64,000 nucleotides of DNA from Desulfosporosinus orientis DSM 765 (GTDB lineage: Bacteria; Bacillota; Desulfitobacteriia; Desulfitobacteriales; Desulfitobacteriaceae): the NCBI RefSeq assembly GCF_000235605.1, contig NC_016584.1, positions 2,034,001 through 2,098,000 on the forward strand, written 5' to 3'. Position numbers and translations under genes: made by a program. The notes beneath the pieces are model-generated. The model saw only the letters and a program-made list of their open reading frames with translations. It made no database searches and had not been told where the DNA came from. This document shows positions 1 through 8,800 of the stretch, one piece after another; positions within the stretch are counted from its first letter, which is position 1, and each line of letters opens with the position of its first letter.

Positions 1-2
1 TG

Positions 3-638
3 GCTAAGGTAGATAAGAACGTTGTTTTAGAAGAGGATAGTGTCCTGACTCCCTCAGCTAAAGACCTGGCTAAGGAATTAGGGATTACTATCTGCAGGGG
101 CCGGGAAGAAATTGTTGGCTGTAAAATTGTCGGTCAAGCCGTGGAACAAAGGGCAGGGCATCAGTCCGGCGGGCAACAGGTCAGTGTAATGTCGGGAACG
201 GCTGCAGAGGATGACAGTAAATCTGGAGATCTTAAGAAAGTTGTCAAAACAATTTTGGATCAGGTTCTTAAACCTGCCTGTGCGAACCCTATTCCTGTCC
301 ATGTTAAAGGTGAAACAGTAGTAGTTCAGCCCTTTTTGGAAGCACCTCCGGGACAAAAAGTCGGGCTGGTGGATGTAATTGACTCACGGGTAGGGAATCT
401 GGCTTCGGGTTTTATGACCTTTGATCATTCCCAGCTGCCTTGGTTCCTGAACTATGATGAAGTGGACTATGTTATTGAAGGGGATTTTGTTCTCGAAGTA
501 GCGGGGCAGACCTTCCGTGCTAAAGCGGGAGATGTGGTATATATTCCGAAAGGGAGTCAAGTGGTCTTTTCGTCACCGAACTTCTGTAAGGTGTTTTACT
601 GTACGTACCCGGCTAACTGGGCGGACTTCTGCGATTAG
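3..638 (+). CDS. eutQ: EutQ-like cupin protein (5' end outside window)
   Basis: The reading frame is open from the first bases of the window, so the start codon lies to the left. The C-terminal 100 residues match the cupin part of ethanolamine-utilisation EutQ: the run GLVDV, a residue pair PWFLNYDEVDYV, then GDVVYIPKGS and a terminal YPANW. EutQ proteins belong to bacterial-microcompartment loci, and Salmonella EutQ has acetate kinase activity. No other eut gene is visible here, so pathway membership is inferred from the family only. A degenerate copy of the last 200 bp, including 30 bp beyond the stop, lies at 3584-3790. The internal ATG at 141 is in frame but falls inside the conserved N-terminal region (VLTPSAKDLAKELGI before it), so it is not the true start. 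Confidence 0.85.
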   Translation, partial: AKVDKNVVLEEDSVLTPSAKDLAKELGITICRGREEIVGCKIVGQAVEQRAGHQSGGQQVSVMSGTAAEDDSKSGDLKKVVKTILDQVLKPACANPIPVHVKGETVVVQPFLEAPPGQKVGLVDVIDSRVGNLASGFMTFDHSQLPWFLNYDEVDYVIEGDFVLEVAGQTFRAKAGDVVYIPKGSQVVFSSPNFCKVFYCTYPANWADFCD

Positions 639-697
639 GACCAAATAAAATGGAGTTCACAGTTGTGATCAAACTCCTATGATGGACAGTGCAGCTC

Positions 698-721
698 AAA
701 TTGGTCACTGGTGACCAATTT
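698..721. repeat. Palindrome with 11-bp arms
   Basis: Arms AAATTGGTCAC and GTGACCAATTT are separated by TG. The first 17 bases recur at 3440-3456, just after the response-regulator gene, which suggests a shared recombination or duplication junction. It could also be an operator. It overlaps the start of the DUF3102-like fragment. Confidence 0.6.
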
Positions 722-908
722 GACATGTACCCAGGTCGTCCTCCTGTTGGGGTTACCAGGGGAGGAGCGGGAAGAGTTTCTGGCTCAAAACGATGTGGCC
801 TGTATGACGAAACAAGGGTTGCAGCAGGTACGGAAAGAAAGGGACCAGGCCAAGCAGGGTTGTAACAGAGGAAAACGGCTGACCAAGCAGATTGGTCAGC
901 CGTTTTAA
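711..908 (+). pseudogene. Fragment of a DUF3102-family protein
   Basis: The 65-residue frame (GTG start) aligns with the middle of the complete DUF3102-type protein at 19387-20226. LTCTQVVLLLGLPGEEREEF here corresponds to LNYTQGLILFGIPLEDRDQF there, followed by a shared NDV..M....L.Q. pattern. The N-terminal DUF3102 domain and the C-terminal part are absent, so this is a remnant rather than a gene. Its last codons lie inside the hairpin at 872-906. Confidence 0.6.
872..906. terminator. Strong bidirectional hairpin
   Basis: A 15-bp perfect stem, AAAACGGCTGACCAA with TTGGTCAGCCGTTTT, encloses a 5-base loop. The A and T runs at the stem ends fit a Rho-independent terminator usable in both directions. 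Confidence 0.75.
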
Positions 909-1110
909 ACGATGCATGAAGTAATTATGAATAAGATAGATGTTATATAGTTAGAGTGGCTGAGGTGTGTCGGTGGATATGTTCCCGTGAACGGTGCACA
1001 TTGTCACTATTAAAAGAACATACCATTCTTAAACCAGCTCATACCAAGGCTTTCACTCAGCCTTGATATAGCACTATCAACGTCTCAACAATGGTAAAAT
1101 ATAATTAGTC

Positions 1111-1142
1111 AGATCGTTTTATTTGAACGGTCTGGCTTTTTA
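1111..1142 (+). terminator. Probable terminator in the gap 909-1179
   Basis: Stem AGATCGTT pairs with AACGGTCT (one G-T pair), followed by a T-rich run. I see no gene in 909-1179. A second small stem, CAAGGC/GCCTTG, sits near 1048-1067. Confidence 0.5.
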
Positions 1143-1179
1143 TTGTTCTTAAACTATTTTCATTATCTCAGGAAGGAGA

Positions 1180-1359
1180 ATGCGGAAATATGTGGAATAT
1201 TTAGAAGAATGGTACAAACTTCGATCTTCCCTTATTGCACAGCAACATGTATTTTGGAGAAAAATTAAAACAGCGCAGAGAAGAAAAGAACTGACACAGG
1301 AAGATGTGTCGACGTTCTTTGGCGTTGACTTCAGTAGACAGCCTGCGTTTTATAAGTGA
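1180..1359 (+). CDS. Small XRE-like helix-turn-helix protein (59 aa), possibly truncated
   Basis: A 59-codon ORF starts at an ATG one base after GGAAGGAGA. The middle reads KIKTAQRRKELTQEDVSTFF, which has the spacing of the first two helices of an XRE/Cro-type HTH (R..K.LTQE.V...FGVD). The recognition helix and the rest of the domain are missing, because the frame ends at residue 59. It lies 80 bp upstream of the AbiH-family gene, a position typical of small regulators, but it may be a relic. The HTH assignment is by motif only. Confidence 0.45.
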   Translation: MRKYVEYLEEWYKLRSSLIAQQHVFWRKIKTAQRRKELTQEDVSTFFGVDFSRQPAFYK

Positions 1360-1439
1360 GGCAAATAATTATAAGGCAGAGGCTATTGGAAAGCACTTTC
1401 TTGATGTGTGCCGAAAGTTTGCCCAAAGGAGAACTATCA

Positions 1440-2405
1440 ATGAAACTTTTTATTATCGGGAACGGGTTTGATATTGGGCATGGCCTTCCAACAGGATATT
1501 GGGACTTTAGGACATTTCTCTATTTAGCGCACCCAGAGTTTTTACAGTCTTTTGAGGAGCACTATGATATTTATCCGGGAATGAGCGATAAGGAAAAGAA
1601 AAAAACACTATGGAGTCGTTTTGAAAGCAACCTTGCCAATATTGATGAAGATATCATAATTGATATTGGCACAAGCATCGAACTCGATTTAGAGTCTGGC
1701 GATGTTGGGATTGAAGATACTTTATATAGCTACTTTACAGACGAGTATCAGTATATCGAAAAATTGGCGGTATACCTGAAACAATGGGTTAGATCAATAC
1801 GAATCCGCGACTGCCTTCCGCGCACCTCATTAATAGATAAGAGCAACAGAGACCTATTCTTGACATTCAACTATACTGCCGTACTTGAAAATGTATATGG
1901 AATTGCACCCGGTAATATAATACATATTCACGGGTCATTGCGAGACTACACACTTGACCCAGTCCTCGGTCACGGGAACGAAGAACGCTTACAAAAAATA
2001 AGAGATAGGATAACTGAAGCCGAAAAAGTATTTGATGAAAAAGTATGTAGTATATGCCGGGTTGTTAATGACTACTATGATAGGACATTTAAAGACACGA
2101 ATAAATATTCAGTGTATTTATCTTGCATTGCAGAAAAAGACATATCCGATATCACTGTAATAGGTCATTCTCTTGATGGAATCGATATGCCATATTTCAC
2201 TTTGATTGATTCATATACAGGCAAAAAGCGGATGTGGACTGTATACTGCTACGCGATGGAAGAAGCGCCAGCAAAGAGGCAAAGCTTGATTGATGCCGGT
2301 GTAGATGCAAATCGAATTGTAACAATAAGCGCCAATGATTTTTATGATCTGAAAGATGATGAATATGCAAGGCGTTGTGCATTTAAACTCAAGCATGGCT
2401 TCTAA
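1440..2405 (+). CDS. AbiH-family abortive infection protein
   Basis: The 321-residue protein begins MKLFIIGNGFDIGHGLPT, the hallmark N-terminus of the AbiH family (bacteriophage abortive infection AbiH). This is a Rossmann-like NGFD motif followed by TxYxDF-type residues, here TGYWDFRTF. The mid-region carries LFLTFNYTAVLEN and HIHGS, both conserved in the family, and the C-terminal part has the VIGHSLDGIDMPYF segment. The length suits full-length AbiH. I chose ATG 1440 because AAAGGAGA precedes it at good spacing; an upstream in-frame start at 1356 lacks a ribosome site. AbiH acts in phage exclusion in Lactococcus; its mechanism is not established. A strong terminator follows, so it is probably monocistronic. 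Confidence 0.85.
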   Translation: MKLFIIGNGFDIGHGLPTGYWDFRTFLYLAHPEFLQSFEEHYDIYPGMSDKEKKKTLWSRFESNLANIDEDIIIDIGTSIELDLESGDVGIEDTLYSYFTDEYQYIEKLAVYLKQWVRSIRIRDCLPRTSLIDKSNRDLFLTFNYTAVLENVYGIAPGNIIHIHGSLRDYTLDPVLGHGNEERLQKIRDRITEAEKVFDEKVCSICRVVNDYYDRTFKDTNKYSVYLSCIAEKDISDITVIGHSLDGIDMPYFTLIDSYTGKKRMWTVYCYAMEEAPAKRQSLIDAGVDANRIVTISANDFYDLKDDEYARRCAFKLKHGF

Positions 2406-2410
2406 TGAAA

Positions 2411-2449
2411 AACGCCTCACCACTGGTATCAAACCGGTAGTGAGTCGTT
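2411..2449. terminator. Hairpin after the AbiH gene
   Basis: Imperfect stem (CTCACCACTGGT with ACCGGTAGTGAG) starting 6 bp after the stop codon. It is the first of two hairpins in tandem. Confidence 0.45.
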
Positions 2450-2463
2450 CTTGTATTATTCAT

Positions 2464-2516
2464 GACCCTATGGAATAAACACTCCTTTTTGATGTTTATT
2501 CCATAGGGTCCTTTTT
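2464..2516. terminator. Long perfect terminator hairpin
   Basis: Perfect 18-bp arms (GACCCTATGGAATAAACA and its complement) enclose an 11-base loop, with CTTTTT on the right. It separates the AbiH gene from the convergent XRE gene. Confidence 0.8.
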
Positions 2517-2548
2517 AGGTGAAACCGCTCTTTTCTTTTCCAATATAA

Positions 2549-2803
2549 TCATTTAAAGGTCAGAATCTGGCTGGGGTCTACATCAAGAGCTTTCGCTATT
2601 CTGTATAGGGCAATCATCGATATCCCATAAGCAGAGGTGCTTTCAAGATGGCTAATCGTAGTATCACTAAGGCCTGTGCTTTCAGCAAGTTCACTCTGAC
2701 TTATACCCCGCTGTTTCCGAAGGAATTGAATTTTAAACCCTATATTTTTTAGAAACTGCTGTTCTTCTTTTGAGTACGATGAGTTGCTGCTTTTAGGGGG
2801 CAT
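2549..2803 (-). CDS. XRE-family transcriptional regulator
   Basis: The 84-residue protein holds one complete Cro/CI-type HTH at about residues 20-78: KIQFLRKQRGISQSELAES, then GLSDTTISHLES and IAKALDVDPSQIL. There is no further domain, so it is a small DNA-binding repressor. AGGAGGAATCT-type bases precede the start on the minus strand. It is transcribed convergently with the AbiH gene and may regulate nearby accessory genes. A degenerate copy of its 5' end (encoding NSSYSK) lies at 15727-15765. Confidence 0.8.
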   Translation of the reverse strand: MPPKSSNSSYSKEEQQFLKNIGFKIQFLRKQRGISQSELAESTGLSDTTISHLESTSAYGISMIALYRIAKALDVDPSQILTFK

Positions 2804-3010
2804 TTAGATTCCTCCATCACTTAGATAACAGTTCAATATAAGTTTAACTAAAATGCGATTGCAATAGAATGCGATATAAAGGTATAATGTTGTTGTAATA
2901 CTACAACTAAATTAACGTTTTTTGCTTTTCATTGGAGTATAATTAAAAATCGCCGTTATCTACTTTAAGCTCCTGTACTTAATTAATTGAAATTGAGAAA
3001 GGTGATATTC

Positions 3011-3409
3011 TTGCTGAATATTAGCATATGTGATGATGGGGCGCTCCAGCGGGCGTTAGTGGTTCTTTTAATTCATGAGTATGAAAGCAAATTTGGAGTT
3101 AAATTTAATCTTTATCAATTTAGCAGCGGGGAGGAACTTCTGGAGAAATTCAACGAAGACAGAAATCTTTTTGACCTTTATTTTCTTGATAACCGGATGA
3201 AAAAAATAACCGGTCTTGAGATCGCATCATATATAAGGCAGCGCAATAAGGACTGTTATATCGTTTTTATAACAGCCTCTGGCCCGCAAGATGATTTTAA
3301 AGTTGTGTCACCCCTTCGAGTATTGATTAAACCGGCGCAGCAAGAAGACATTACTAAAATCCTGGACAAGGTATTGGAGGGAAGGATTGGCCGCAGTCCC
3401 ATCAGATAA
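3011..3409 (+). CDS. Receiver-only response regulator, LytTR/AgrA type
   Basis: The 132-residue protein is a CheY-like receiver of the AgrA subgroup. It has the acidic pair ICDDG near the start, the phosphoacceptor Asp in LYFLDNRMKK, the Thr in VFITAS, and the Lys in VLIKPAQ. A LytTR DNA-binding domain should follow but the frame ends after the receiver, so it is either a single-domain regulator or a truncated one. I chose TTG 3011 because GAAAGGTGA lies 6 bases before it and the receiver fold starts at once; an upstream ATG at 2987 has no ribosome site. No histidine kinase is nearby. Its last 105 bp recur in degraded form at 3787-3890. Confidence 0.75.
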   Translation: MLNISICDDGALQRALVVLLIHEYESKFGVKFNLYQFSSGEELLEKFNEDRNLFDLYFLDNRMKKITGLEIASYIRQRNKDCYIVFITASGPQDDFKVVSPLRVLIKPAQQEDITKILDKVLEGRIGRSPIR

Positions 3410-3583
3410 CCAAAATTCTCTGATGGATGAGGGCGGTTTAAATTGGTCACTGGTGAGGTTTTCTCATAACCTTTATTACATCATTCCTGTTTGAATCCAG
3501 GGTTACAATAGTAGCTTTAGATGGGTTTTGATCTGGAGTGGGTGGGGTGTAATTCGGGTTCTGAGGAAAACCTTCCCGCATAA

Positions 3584-3761
3584 AGTGGACTATGTCATCG
3601 AAGGGGATTTTGTTCTCGAAGTAGCGGGGCAGACCTTCCGGGCTAAAGCGGGAGATGTGGTATATATTCCGAAAGGGAGTCAAGTGGTCTTTTCGTCACC
3701 TAACTTTTGTAAAGTCTTTTACTACACATACCCGGCTAACTGGGCGGACTTTTGCGATTAA
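3584..3761 (+). pseudogene. Degenerate copy of the eutQ 3' end
   Basis: The last 59 codons of the eutQ-like gene (VDYVIEGDFVLEVAG to YPANWADFCD) are repeated almost unchanged, with about 30 bp of downstream sequence. The upstream part is unrelated sequence, so no functional protein is expected. The junction with copy 1 is at the codons for VDYV. Confidence 0.85.
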
Positions 3762-3786
3762 GACCAAATAAAAAGGAGTTTACAGT

Positions 3787-3890
3787 TGTGTCACCGATTT
3801 GAGTATTCTTAAAGCGGCATAGCAAGAAGACATTACCTAATCTGGACTTGGTATTGGAGAGAAGGATTGGCTACAGTAACAGCAGATAAA
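3787..3890 (+). pseudogene. Degenerate copy of the response-regulator 3' end
   Basis: From GTGTCACC onward the DNA follows 3305-3409 with scattered substitutions and small indels, including AGCAAGAAGACATTAC and GAAGGATTGGC. The reading frame is destroyed. With the eutQ copy just before it, this shows a duplicated segment that once joined the two genes. Confidence 0.8.
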
Positions 3891-4031
3891 TTACTCCATT
3901 TATGGGGGACTCAGAACCAGACTGAGTCCCCTGCTTTGTTTATAAATTTAAGGATCTACTGCCCGTAGGCATATTCTGCAGTAGTCCTGCGTCTGTTACA
4001 TCACCAGGGGTGACATGCACGTCGGTTATGA

Positions 4032-4247
4032 TACCATACTGGATGTCCGAGCTTTGATGGCATAGATAGTGAAAGCCCTGCGGGCTTGGGGTTTACTCCT
4101 AAATATAAACATGCCGCAGCCAATTGCGGGAACTGTGGTAATAATGACGGCGTAACTTGCCGTGTGGGAAAGGAATTGGACGAGTTGTATGAGGAGAGTC
4201 GGCGGTTTAAGGTCTGGGATAGGATGATGATGAATAGAGGGTATTAA
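4032..4247 (+). pseudogene. Open frame with a Cys cluster, probable gene tail
   Basis: A frame opens after a TGA at 4029 and ends at TAA 4245. It has no good start codon. The translation includes CGNCGNNDGVTC and then a charged tail, ELDELYEESRRFKVWDRMMM. The Cys spacing suggests a small metal-binding protein tail of phage or plasmid origin. I do not recognise the family. The rest of 3891-4285 shows no gene. Confidence 0.3.
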
Positions 4248-4285
4248 TAAAATAAGCAGCCGGTTTAAGGCTGCCTTTGAATTAA

Positions 4286-4690
4286 TTATTTTTCACTTGT
4301 TTGAATTCCTAAATGTTCTTTCAAGGCGTCTTGAAGAATAGCTGAGAAATTTACATTTTGAGCTTCTGCCTCTTCGTTGAGCCAAGAAGGAATTGATAAT
4401 GTTTTCTTTACGGCCTTTGAATTCTTATGCCGGCGGTAGGCTGTCATATCAATATCTATCATTGTTGAGAATTGTCCGTCCTCTAAAGAGATATCCTTTG
4501 CCTTTGATGGAGTCGGGATGACCGCTTTTTCGTCCATGAGATAATCTAACCATGTTGCTAAGGCGTCACGTGCCATATAGATGGCATTGGCCAGATTGCT
4601 ACCTTGACTATTAGTTCCGGGCAAATCGGGAAATCGTATAGCATATCCATTTTCGACGGGTGTAAATATCGCAGGAAAAACGTAAACCAT
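4286..4690 (-). CDS. hicB: HicB-family antitoxin (locus 1)
   Basis: The 134-residue protein has the HicB N-terminal fold: YVFPAIFTPVENGYAIRFPDLPG, then a helix with AIYMARDALATWL. It ends with a ribbon-helix-helix-like C-terminus (KKTLSIPSWLNEEAEAQNVN). The N-terminal domain neutralises HicA and the C-terminal domain binds the operator. It lies downstream of hicA with a 56-bp gap and its own AGGAGG site. The pair is transcribed leftward from the promoter at 4945-4973. Confidence 0.85.
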   Translation of the reverse strand: MVYVFPAIFTPVENGYAIRFPDLPGTNSQGSNLANAIYMARDALATWLDYLMDEKAVIPTPSKAKDISLEDGQFSTMIDIDMTAYRRHKNSKAVKKTLSIPSWLNEEAEAQNVNFSAILQDALKEHLGIQTSEK

Positions 4691-4746
4691 GGCCGCTGCC
4701 TCCTTTATTATTTTTGTTTTATCTGAAGCTCCTTGATGGAGACTTA

Positions 4747-4920
4747 TTACAGCCCTGCATCTTTTAGGATTTGCTTTGCTGTCACTTCGTTAATTTCTCG
4801 ATGTCTTGGGACTTGAACAGCTCTCGTATTAGGGGCTTTGTAAATGGTGTGGTCTCCATGGTCCCTTACTTTACTGAAGCCATTTGATTCAAGTTTTTTA
4901 ATCAAGTCCCGTCGTTTCAT
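4747..4920 (-). CDS. hicA: HicA-family mRNA interferase toxin (locus 1)
   Basis: This 57-residue protein has the double-stranded-RNA-binding-like HicA fold: RRDLIKKLESNGF, then the catalytic His in HGDHTIYKAP, VQVPRHREI and a terminal KQILKDAGL. HicA cleaves mRNA and is blocked by HicB. ATG 4920 is preferred because AGGTAGG lies 8-10 bases upstream; a GTG three codons earlier is also possible. Toxin first, antitoxin second is the usual hicAB order. Confidence 0.85.
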   Translation of the reverse strand: MKRRDLIKKLESNGFSKVRDHGDHTIYKAPNTRAVQVPRHREINEVTAKQILKDAGL

Positions 4921-4944
4921 TTGCTTCACCTACCTTTTGATATG

Positions 4945-4973
4945 ATTATACTACGTGTTTTACGTAATACCAA
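4945..4973 (-). promoter_or_regulatory. hicAB-1 promoter with operator in the spacer
   Basis: On the minus strand, TTGGTA (-35) and TATAAT (-10) are 17 bp apart. The spacer is almost filled by the dyad TACGT-N5-ACGTA at 4952-4966. A HicB-type repressor bound there would block RNA polymerase. The second hicAB locus has the same arrangement. Confidence 0.7.
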
Positions 4974-5053
4974 TAGGAATTATACTTAATTTATGTATTT
5001 GAGAAATAGGTTGCATGCCGAGCTTCTCGAACACACTTTTTATCTGCGTTTTT

Positions 5054-5130
5054 ACTCGGCGGAACTTGTCGTTCAGCGAAGGTACCTGGAACCAATATAT
5101 GATACCCATTAGCCTGTTCCGCCGAATACG
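5054..5130. repeat. Palindromic repeat element, copy 1
   Basis: The element starts ACTCGGCGGAAC and ends GTTCCGCCGAATACG, giving terminal inverted repeats of 10 bp. A longer copy is at 53255-53345, next to a remnant of hsdM. This copy lacks 13 internal bases that form part of an inner stem in copy 2. It sits in the 340-bp gap before the restriction operon. Confidence 0.75.
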
Positions 5131-5260
5131 CTTTGTCTTATCCGGATGGTAAACGGTCCAATTGATTTTTTAAAACTAACTAACCAATGCTTGCATTTTA
5201 AAAATAACTTGATAAAATATAAATATTAAAAATGTAATTTTAGAAAGGCACACATTTTAT

Positions 5261-5836
5261 ATGATAAGATTAGAGGGTGTGGTCGAGCTCGTGAGTGGCT
5301 CCCCGCAATTTAGGATTAAAGAAGTGTTTGATGATAAAGCGCCACTTTACACCTATTATGGACAATCAGATATTGAAGAAGATTTGGTTGGCATGGATTC
5401 TAATCGTAGTGACAGCAAACAAGTGCGAACCTTTGACAAGGTAAATACCCTTAGTCAAGGTGATGTGGTTTTTAGTTTGATATCAGGAAAATCCACTCTG
5501 GTTGGTGAGAATCATCAGGGGTATCTATACACACAAAACTACGTCAAGCTAGTACCTGACGAAAAGGTTGATGCGAAATATCTTGTTTACATACTTAATG
5601 AAGATCAATCCATTAAGAAACAGGTTCAAATGGGCTTGCAGGGTTCTCAAGTCCTAAAATACACGCTGAAACAGGTGAAAGAATTTCTATTGCCGGATTT
5701 GCCGGCAATAGAAACACAGCGACTGATCGGTGAACTTTATTTCAACCAATTGCGGCTAAAAGCCTTAAGAAATAGAGCGGCAAACTCAGAAACCATCATC
5801 GTATTGGAAAAGCTTAGGGAGGCGAGCAGGAAATGA
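5261..5836 (+). CDS. Type I restriction S-subunit-like protein, single recognition domain
   Basis: The 191-residue protein resembles one half of an HsdS subunit. It has VELVSGSPQFRIKEV, YTYYGQSDIEEDL, LSQGDVVFSLISG, KYLVYILNED and a C-terminal conserved helix, AIETQRLIGELYFNQL. HsdS normally has two target-recognition domains; this has one. A full two-domain HsdS is encoded at 10072. Genes of this half-S type often precede hsdR in Gram-positive type I loci. Its stop overlaps the hsdR start by 4 bp (ATGA), implying translational coupling. It may dimerise as an alternative specificity subunit or support the complex; this is inference. Confidence 0.75.
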   Translation: MIRLEGVVELVSGSPQFRIKEVFDDKAPLYTYYGQSDIEEDLVGMDSNRSDSKQVRTFDKVNTLSQGDVVFSLISGKSTLVGENHQGYLYTQNYVKLVPDEKVDAKYLVYILNEDQSIKKQVQMGLQGSQVLKYTLKQVKEFLLPDLPAIETQRLIGELYFNQLRLKALRNRAANSETIIVLEKLREASRK

Positions 5837-8800
5837 AGGAGAAGGAATTTGAAACAGAACTCATTCAATACCTTACCAGTGGCACAATAACCAAACCGGA
5901 GCATCTGGCAGGTATCCGTGAATTTGTTGCCAAAGAAACACAGGTTGATTATGTAGTGAAAACCAAACTGTGGAAATATGAACCCCATATTAAAACAACA
6001 GCACAACTCTGGGATAACTTTAAGGCGATCTTAGAACAACACAATCAAAACACCCTGGACCATCCTTTAAGTGTTGTGGAATTTAATCAAGTTAAGAAAA
6101 TCATCTCGGACCTTCGGACACCATACGAAGCGGGGCAGTTCCTGTATGGCTTAAATGGTGTGTCCCAAATCGAGATTGATTTAGATGACGGACGTCATGT
6201 ATTTCTGACTGTTTTTGATCAAAAACAAGTAGGGGCCGGGGATACGGTTTATCAAGTGGTCAATCAAATTTATCGACCCGCGGTTATCACTGGAAAACAA
6301 AAGTGCTATTTTGACACGACGCTCTTGATTAACGGTCTGCCCATTATTCAGATTGAAGAAAAACGTGACACCAGGGATGTCAATGAAGCCCTCAATCAAA
6401 TGCAGCAATATGCTGATGAAAATCAGTATCGTGATATTTTCTCGACGCTGCAGATTTTGGTGGCCATCACGCCAAACAATGTGAAGTATATGGCGAATAC
6501 GACGCCGGATAAATTCAATAAGGACTTCGCCTTTAACTGGCAGCGCAAGAGTGACAATACCATTGTGCGTCACTGGAAGGAATTTGCGGATTCAATGCTT
6601 TCCATCCCCATGGCCCATCAAATGGCCACCAACTACATGATTTTGGACGGAACAAAGAATAAACAAATGTTAAAGGTGATGCGTCCTTATCAAGTGTATG
6701 CGACCCAAAACGTTATCGAAAGTTTAAAAGGTGTCGATTTTGAATTTGGTATAAATAAAGTTGGTTATATCTGGCACACAACCGGCTCAGGAAAAACCAT
6801 TACAAGTTTTAAAACTGCATGGCTGGCCAGCCGTATGCCCAAAGTGGACAAGGTTGTCTTTGTGGTGGATAGAATCGCTTTAACCAAGCAAACCAATGAA
6901 AATTACAAAGCCTATGATCCTGATGCCACAGAAGACACCTTAGGCAGCGTTCAAAACACAAACAATACGACTGATTTGAGCCGTAAGCTCAAAAGTAAAG
7001 ACAATCATATTATTGTGACTTCCGTGCAAAAATTGGATACATTGGTGAAACGTAAAACCTTTAAAGCCCCGGATAAGAATATCGTATTTATCGTGGATGA
7101 AGCTCACCGGTCAACTGGCGGCGACTCATTTAAGGCAATTCAAAAAGCTTTTAAAAAATCCGCTTGGGTTGGCTATACCGGAACACCCATGTTTGATGAA
7201 ACAACCACCGGGCTGCGCACAGAAGATATTTTTGGTCCGTTATTACACGCTTATACCATTCGTGAAGCCATTGCTGACCGCAACGTTTTGGGTTTCAAAG
7301 TCGACTTTGAGACAACGATTGACGAAAAACAAATGAAAGAAAAATATCTCCCTGGGTTTTACCGGGAGCGCCATCCTAAATGGAGCGAAGAGCAAATTCA
7401 AGAGAAAATTAACCATCTCTCTCAAGAGGATATGGATGATGCGATCGAACCCAGTTTCTATGATGAAAATCCGCATCACGTCAAACTGGTAGTGGAAGAC
7501 ATTTTCAAAAATTGGCGTAATCGTTCTAATGAAAGCAAGTATAATGCTTTGTTGACAACTCACGTAGGCGGGGGTAAGGTAAGTACGCTCATGGCGATGC
7601 TGTATTTTCACGAGTTTCAGCGTGTCAACGAAGAAAATAAGCAGAAGGGCGGGCAGACTTTAAAAGTCGCCGTTACCTTCAGTCAAAATACATCAAATAA
7701 TGATAGCATGCTTGCCGCAAATCAAGGTTTGCATGATGCCATGAAAGCGTATAATGCTGAATTTGGCACAGCTTTTGGGATGGACGATGTTTCAGGCTAC
7801 ACCCAAGACGTGACTTCACGCTTAAATAAATCGGCTGCTGACGGAAAATTTCTGGATTTGGTTATCGTGGTGGACCAACTATTGACCGGTTTTGATGCGC
7901 CTGAACTGAACAGCCTTTATGTGGATAGAACCCTGAAAGGTGCCGGGTTAATTCAAGCTTATTCCAGAACGAACCGTATTGCCGACATGCAAGAGAAACC
8001 ATGGGGACGTGTGGTTAATTACCGCTGGCCGGCGCAAAACGAGAAGTTGATGAATAAAGCCCTTGCTGTTTATGCCAATAAAGACTCAGCCATTTTGTCT
8101 GAAGATGAACAGCGCGAGTCTAATCAAAAAGACGGTATTATTGCTAAACCGTTTGCAGATGTATTTAACGAAGTGAAAGAAGTAGTTGGGAAATTAAGCA
8201 GCTTGACAACTAAATTTCAGCAGTTGCCACCCTCTGAAAAACAAAAGGACCATATGCTTGAGCTGCTCCGTGAATATAACAGAGGAATGGCAAAATTAAA
8301 GCAATATAAACCCGATGAAATTGAGGGTGAAAACGTCGGATTTAACTATGACAATCCAGATGAACTAGTAGAAAAGTTAGGGATGACTTCAGAGCAGGAA
8401 GTCATGTTGACAACCGTCTTAACCAATGAACTTAAGTCACATATTGTCAAAGAGAAGAAAATCCCTCTTTACCAAATCGAACTGCGGATGACCCATGTGA
8501 AGGATGTTAAAGTAGACTATGATTATCTTACGGAGCTGGTGGAACAATTATTGAACCAGGTTCACGAAGGCAAAAACGAAAACGCTAAAGTAACCCAAGA
8601 GAAAATCAACCAATTTGCCAATGGGCTGGATGACCGCAACTATGCCACTAAGATTATCAATGCGGCTGTGGCCATTGTTAAAGGGTACTTCCCGCCTGCA
8701 GATTCCGGCTTCAAGTATCCTGCGCGACTAAGTGACAGTGAACAAATCATCCAACAGGCGAATAATGTTAGCCTGGATCGAATGTTTCTTGATTTCCGGG

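Noticed and set aside
5054-5130. Integron attC-like site
   Set aside because: The ends are not GTTRRRY/RYYYAAC and no integrase is nearby; it is reported only as a palindromic repeat.
6181-6573. 130-codon minus-strand frame inside hsdR
   Set aside because: It is antisense to the HsdR nuclease domain and looks like composition noise.
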